From NCBI RefSeq assembly GCF_014645895.1, contig NZ_BMMP01000017.1, positions 1 through 64,000 on the forward strand: a DNA stretch of 64,000 nucleotides. Direction: 5' to 3'. The notes below the pieces were generated by a model. The model did not search any database. It saw only the letters and a program-made list of their open reading frames with translations, and was not told where the DNA came from. Below, one piece after another: positions 59,883 through 64,000 of this stretch. Within the stretch, counting starts at the first letter, position 1. Each line of letters begins with the position of its first letter. A program made the translations under genes and the position numbers. The DNA comes from Streptomyces daqingensis (lineage in GTDB: Bacteria; Actinomycetota; Actinomycetes; Streptomycetales; Streptomycetaceae).

Positions 59883-60102
59883 CTCGACGTTCCTCACCCA
59901 TTAGGCTGGAGCAAAGGCATTCGGGGCACTCCGGCACAGACCGTACGGCTCGTCCGGCGGCTGTGCCGGGGTCCCGGCCGCCAGCCCCCCAGGGAACCGG
60001 TCAAGGGCAACCCCCTCGGGGTCCTGGCCAGTTCATAACGACCACCTGAACCCCTCCGCAGAATGTGGAGGGTGTACAGCACCAGTCCACAGGAGGACCC
60101 CA

Positions 60103-61296
60103 GTGGCGAAGGCGAAGTTCGAGCGGACTAAGCCGCACGTCAACATCGGCACCATCGGTCACATCGACCACGGTAAGACGACTCTTACCGCGGCGATCAC
60201 CAAGGTGCTGCACGACAAGTACCCGGAGCTGAATGAGGCTTCCGCGTTCGAGAACATCGACAAGGCGCCGGAAGAGCGCCAGCGCGGTATCACCATCTCC
60301 ATCGCGCACGTCGAGTACCAGACGGAGAACCGTCACTACGCGCACGTGGACTGCCCGGGTCACGCGGACTACATCAAGAACATGATCACCGGTGCCGCCC
60401 AGATGGACGGTGCCATCCTCGTGGTCGCCGCCACCGACGGCCCGATGCCGCAGACGAAGGAGCACGTCCTCCTGGCCCGCCAGGTCGGCGTTCCCTACAT
60501 CGTGGTCGCCCTCAACAAGGCGGACATGGTGGACGACGAGGAGATCATGGAGCTCGTCGAGCTCGAGGTCCGTGAGCTCCTCTCGGAGTACGAGTTCCCG
60601 GGCGACGACGTTCCCGTCGTCAAGGTCTCGGCGCTCAAGGCCCTCGAGGGCGACGCCGAGTGGGGCGACTCCATCGTCAAGCTGATGGACGCCGTCGACG
60701 GCGCGATCCCGCAGCCCGAGCGTGACGTCGAGAAGCCGTTCCTGATGCCGATCGAGGACGTCTTCACGATCACCGGTCGCGGTACGGTCGTCACCGGCCG
60801 TATCGAGCGCGGTGTCCTGAAGGTCAACGAGAATGTCGACATCATCGGCATCAAGGAGACCAAGACCTCGACGACCGTCACCGGTATCGAGATGTTCCGC
60901 AAGCTCCTCGACGAGGGCCAGGCCGGTGAGAACGTCGGTCTGCTCCTCCGTGGCATCAAGCGCGAGGACGTCGAGCGCGGCCAGGTCATCATCAAGCCGG
61001 GTTCGGTCACGCCGCACACCGAGTTCGAGGCGCAGGCGTACATCCTGTCGAAGGACGAGGGTGGCCGTCACACCCCCTTCTTCAACAACTACCGTCCGCA
61101 GTTCTACTTCCGCACCACGGACGTGACCGGCGTCGTGACCCTCCCCGAGGGCACTGAGATGGTCATGCCGGGCGACAACACCGAGATGAGCGTCCAGCTC
61201 ATCCAGCCCGTCGCCATGGAAGAGGGCCTGAAGTTCGCCATCCGTGAGGGTGGCCGTACGGTGGGCGCCGGCCAGGTCACCAAGATCGTCAAGTGA
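60103..61296 (+). CDS. tuf: elongation factor Tu
   Basis: 397 aa from the GTG at 60103, with GGAGGA upstream. GHIDHGKTT (near 19-27), DCPGHADY and NKAD are all present. It delivers aminoacyl-tRNA to the ribosome. The 220-bp gap from fusA leaves room for a separate promoter, as known for streptomycete tuf1. Sequence features match the major kirromycin-sensitive EF-Tu class, but resistance cannot be judged by eye. Confidence 0.98.
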   Translation: MAKAKFERTKPHVNIGTIGHIDHGKTTLTAAITKVLHDKYPELNEASAFENIDKAPEERQRGITISIAHVEYQTENRHYAHVDCPGHADYIKNMITGAAQMDGAILVVAATDGPMPQTKEHVLLARQVGVPYIVVALNKADMVDDEEIMELVELEVRELLSEYEFPGDDVPVVKVSALKALEGDAEWGDSIVKLMDAVDGAIPQPERDVEKPFLMPIEDVFTITGRGTVVTGRIERGVLKVNENVDIIGIKETKTSTTVTGIEMFRKLLDEGQAGENVGLLLRGIKREDVERGQVIIKPGSVTPHTEFEAQAYILSKDEGGRHTPFFNNYRPQFYFRTTDVTGVVTLPEGTEMVMPGDNTEMSVQLIQPVAMEEGLKFAIREGGRTVGAGQVTKIVK

Positions 61297-61336
61297 CCTC
61301 GACGCGTTAGCGTTCCCGGCCATCGCTGCTGGGGGA

Positions 61337-61370
61337 GAGGGCCCGTACGACTCCGGTCGTGCGGGCCCTC
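61337..61370 (+). terminator. terminator of the tuf operon
   Basis: GAGGGCCCGTACGAC, loop TCCG, GTCGTGCGGGCCCTC (one mismatch or wobble), 40 bp after the tuf stop. Confidence 0.85.
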
Positions 61371-61448
61371 TTCGCTGCCCGTCTACGATGGACGAGCCGG
61401 CGCGCACCTCTGCCACGGGGGCGCGACCTTCTCTCAGGGAGCCGCTTC

Positions 61449-61880
61449 ATGCTGCGCACCATGTTCAAGTCCAAGATCCACCGTGCGACGGTGACGCAGG
61501 CGGACCTGCACTACGTGGGATCCGTCACCGTCGACGCCGAACTCATGGACGCCGCCGACCTGTTGGCGGGTGAGCTCGTCCACATCGTCGACATCACGAA
61601 CGGCTCGCGGCTGGAGACGTACGTGATCGAGGGCGAGCGCGGCTCCGGTGTGATCGGTGTCAACGGGGCCGCGGCGCACCTGGTGCACCCCGGTGATCTG
61701 GTCATCCTGATCAGCTACGCGCAGGTCGACGACGCGGAGGCGCGATCACTGCGGCCCGCCGTGGTGCACGTCGACGCGGACAACCGGATCGTCGGACTGG
61801 GCGCGGACGCTGGCGAGCCGGTACCGGGCAGTGACTCGGTGAGGAGCCCGCTGGCCGTTCCGGCCCCGGCGGTGAGCTAG
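61449..61880 (+). CDS. panD: aspartate 1-decarboxylase
   Basis: 143 aa from the ATG at 61449 (MLRTMFKSKIHRATVTQADL). The self-cleavage site Gly24-Ser25 in HYVGSVTVD generates the pyruvoyl cofactor. TNGSRLETYVIEG and NGAAAHLVHPGDLVI complete the family pattern. It makes beta-alanine for pantothenate and coenzyme A. The C-terminal about 25 residues are a low-complexity extension. It stands alone between the tuf terminator and the S10 operon, away from other pan genes. Confidence 0.94.
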   Translation: MLRTMFKSKIHRATVTQADLHYVGSVTVDAELMDAADLLAGELVHIVDITNGSRLETYVIEGERGSGVIGVNGAAAHLVHPGDLVILISYAQVDDAEARSLRPAVVHVDADNRIVGLGADAGEPVPGSDSVRSPLAVPAPAVS

Positions 61881-62422
61881 GGGAGCGCTCTCCGGTTGGG
61901 GCGTCCGGGCCTTCATCGGCGACTCCGAAACAGGTACGGGTTGCTCGCTGCGCGGACCGGGCGCCCCGGAACGGGAAGGCAGCACACTCGAAGTGCTGAA
62001 CGCCACACGAGGATGCGCCCGGTGAAATCCTTTGAAAGGCCGTGAACACGGGCCTGTCGGCCGCCGTGGGCTCGATTGGCATGAGCCAAACGCCTTATGG
62101 CACACTGTGCAGGTTGCTCGGTTGAGTGCCGATGCTGCGCGCCTCCCGCCGGGAGGACTGGAAGCGAGTCCCAGAGTATTCGTCGCCCCTTATCAGGAGC
62201 GGAAGTACGGGAATCTTCCGGGAAGTGCAGGAGGGGCTTCCAGCCAGGCACCTGGTGGGTCTGTACCCCCGGTTCTTCCTTTCGCAAGGAACACACCGCG
62301 ATTCTTCGCGGCTCGTTGCCGGAAGGAAGCCGACACGCCCGACCGCGTGGGTCGGACGGGTCGTCGGAGGACAGAACCCATGGGTTCCAGAGCGTTACGA
62401 GAGACAGGACTACGAAGTAGCC
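61881..62422 (+). promoter_or_regulatory. promoter and leader region of the S10 operon
   Basis: 542 bp without a supportable gene. TTGGCA at 62076-62081 and TATGGC/CACACT near 62096-62106 are the best promoter-like hexamers, which would give a leader of about 310 nt before rpsJ. Several short GC hairpins are possible in it, but I cannot assign a known leader family. Confidence 0.4.
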
Positions 62423-62731
62423 ATGGCGGGACAGAAGATCCGCATCCGGCTCAAGGCCTACGACCACGAGGTCATCGACAACTCGGCGAAGAAGATCGTC
62501 GAGACGGTGACCCGCACTGGAGCGTCGGTCGCGGGCCCGGTGCCGCTGCCCACAGAGAAGAACGTGTACTGCGTCATCAAGTCGCCGCACAAGTACAAGG
62601 ACGCGCGCGAGCACTTCGAGATGCGCACCCACAAGCGTCTGATCGACATCCTCGACCCGACGCCCAAGACCGTTGACTCGCTGATGCGCCTGGACCTCCC
62701 GGCCGGCGTCGACATCGAGATCAAGCTCTGA
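62423..62731 (+). CDS. rpsJ: 30S ribosomal protein S10
   Basis: 102 aa from the ATG at 62423 (MAGQKIRIRLKAYDHE). It is the complete S10/NusE fold; S10 also contacts NusG in transcription-translation coupling. It is the first gene of the S10 operon; rplC follows after 16 bp. Confidence 0.98.
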   Translation: MAGQKIRIRLKAYDHEVIDNSAKKIVETVTRTGASVAGPVPLPTEKNVYCVIKSPHKYKDAREHFEMRTHKRLIDILDPTPKTVDSLMRLDLPAGVDIEIKL

Positions 62732-62747
62732 GGGGTGCGGGAAGAAG

Positions 62748-63392
62748 ATGGCTAAGCAGATCAAGGGAGTCCTGGGCGAGAAGCTCGGCATGACCCAGGT
62801 CTGGGACGACAAGAACCGCGTCGTTCCCGTGACCGTCGTCAAGGCCGGGCCCAATGTCGTGACCCAGGTCCGCACCGCAGACAAGGACGGCTACGAAGCC
62901 GTTCAGATCGCCTTCGGCGAGATCGACCCGCGCAAGGTGAACAAGCCCCTCAAGGGCCACTTCGCCAAGGCCGACGTCACTCCCCGCCGCCACCTCGTCG
63001 AGCTGCGTACCGCTGACGCCAGCGAGTACACCCTCGGCCAGGAGATCACCGCCGACACCTTCGAGTCGGGCGGCAAGGTGGACGTGACCGGTAAGTCCAA
63101 GGGCAAGGGCTTCGCCGGTGGCATGAAGCGCCACGGCTTCCGCGGGGGCAAGGCTTCGCACGGTGCGCACCGCGTGCACCGCAAGCCGGGCGCCATCGGC
63201 GGCTGCGCCACCCCCGGCCGTGTCTTCAAGGGCACGAGGATGGCCGGCCGCATGGGCAACGAGCGGGTCACCACCCAGAACCTGACCGTCCATGCCGTTG
63301 ACGCGGAGAAGGGCCTGCTGCTCATCAAGGGCGCAGTCCCCGGTCCGAACGGCGGCCTCGTCCTGGTCCGTACAGCGGCCAAGGGGGCCTGA
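62748..63392 (+). CDS. rplC: 50S ribosomal protein L3
   Basis: 214 aa. GVLGEKLGMTQVWDD at the start and the KGKGFAGGMKRHGFRGG loop that reaches the peptidyl-transferase centre are intact. rplD starts 8 bp downstream. Confidence 0.98.
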   Translation: MAKQIKGVLGEKLGMTQVWDDKNRVVPVTVVKAGPNVVTQVRTADKDGYEAVQIAFGEIDPRKVNKPLKGHFAKADVTPRRHLVELRTADASEYTLGQEITADTFESGGKVDVTGKSKGKGFAGGMKRHGFRGGKASHGAHRVHRKPGAIGGCATPGRVFKGTRMAGRMGNERVTTQNLTVHAVDAEKGLLLIKGAVPGPNGGLVLVRTAAKGA

Positions 63393-63400
63393 GGTAACCG

Positions 63401-64000
63401 ATGAGCACCATTGACATCCTTTCGCCGGCCGGCGACAAGACCGGGACCGTCGATCTCCCCTCGGAGATCTTCGACGTACAGGTCAGCGTTCCGCTGATCC
63501 ACCAGGTCGTCGTCGCGCAGCTGGCCGCTGCCCGACAGGGCACGCACAAGACCAAGACCCGCGGCGAGGTCCGCGGCGGTGGCAAGAAGCCTTACCGCCA
63601 GAAGGGCACCGGCCGCGCCCGCCAGGGCTCGACCCGCGCGCCGCAGTTCGCCGGCGGTGGCGTCGTGCACGGCCCCGTCCCGCGTGACTACTCGCAGCGG
63701 ACCCCGAAGAAGATGAAGGCGGCCGCCCTGCGCGGTGCCCTCTCGGACCGGGCCCGTCACAGCCGGGTGCACGTCGTCTCCGGTGTCGTCGAGAACGAGA
63801 TCTCGACGAAGGCCGCGAAGACGCTGCTGGGCAAGATCAGCGAGCGCAAGCACGTGCTGCTGGTGGCCGAGCGCGGCGACGAGCAGGCATGGCTGTCCGC
63901 TCGCAACCTGCCCCAGGTGCACATCCTGGAGCCGGGACAGCTGAACACGTACGACGTGCTGGTCTCCGACGACGTGGTCTTCACGAAGGCCGCCTTCGAG
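63401..64000 (+). CDS. rplD: 50S ribosomal protein L4 (partial, runs off the window)
   Basis: The ATG at 63401 begins MSTIDILSPAGDKTGTV. The first 200 residues are present, including the KPYRQKGTGRARQGSTRAPQ loop that lines the exit tunnel. The stop codon lies beyond the window. L4 usually also regulates the S10 operon. Confidence 0.97.
   Translation, partial: MSTIDILSPAGDKTGTVDLPSEIFDVQVSVPLIHQVVVAQLAAARQGTHKTKTRGEVRGGGKKPYRQKGTGRARQGSTRAPQFAGGGVVHGPVPRDYSQRTPKKMKAAALRGALSDRARHSRVHVVSGVVENEISTKAAKTLLGKISERKHVLLVAERGDEQAWLSARNLPQVHILEPGQLNTYDVLVSDDVVFTKAAFE

Overview
The window is high-GC actinobacterial DNA and is almost certainly from a Streptomyces or close relative. The evidence is strong G/C third-position bias, frequent GTG and one TTG start, the block secE-nusG-(element)-rplK-rplA-rplJ-rplL-rpoB-rpoC-rpsL-rpsG-fusA-tuf-rpsJ-rplC-rplD in the order I know from streptomycetes, RpoB and RpoC of 1161 and 1299 residues, and two actinomycete-type integrative elements (AICEs).

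Layout. 1-6.2 kb is chromosomal: an HtpX-like protease, a TetR regulator with two perfect 15-bp operators, an MMPL exporter carrying three carboxypeptidase-regulatory-like domains, and convergent yajQ. 6.3-24.36 kb is AICE-1. It is bounded by a 39-bp direct repeat from the 3' end of a tRNA-Tyr gene. One long minus-strand module runs from a small zinc-ribbon protein through SpdB-like and TraB/FtsK-like transfer genes to a prim-pol plus helicase replication pair, xis and int. On the plus strand it has a KorSA-type GntR repressor coupled to an acetyltransferase, and then lower-GC cargo: a complete three-gene ABC-3C-type conflict system (REase-like effector, 88-aa middle component, DUF2326-type ABC ATPase) followed by an HNH nuclease gene.

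24.4-37.85 kb is chromosomal with some gene debris: a GFA-family gene, a decayed GNAT/integrase patch, small conserved genes, a YihY-type membrane protein, an NAD(P)-binding oxidoreductase, an amidohydrolase, tRNA-Thr, tRNA-Met, rpmG, two MaoC-type dehydratase genes, murB, adenosine deaminase, an aspartate-type aminotransferase, tRNA-Trp, secE and nusG. 37.84-44.17 kb is AICE-2, a small element (int, xis, RepSA-type Rep, a GntR repressor, a P-loop kinase, and no recognisable translocase). It appears to sit in the 3' end of nusG: the last codons are duplicated as a 12-bp direct repeat, so the reading frame and a stop codon are preserved. 44.3-64 kb is the ribosomal-protein/RNA-polymerase/elongation-factor superoperon, with a lipoprotein gene between rplA and rplJ and panD between tuf and rpsJ. 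The last gene, rplD, runs off the window.

The most interesting content is the ABC-3C system carried by AICE-1, the nusG-targeting AICE-2, two arrays of short repeats in AICE-1 that look like transfer (clt/TRS) and replication sites, an internally deleted tRNA-Tyr copy at the left end of AICE-1, and an RpoB whose rifampicin region has Asn at the position usually occupied by Ser (E. coli 531). Everything here was read by eye; no database search was run.
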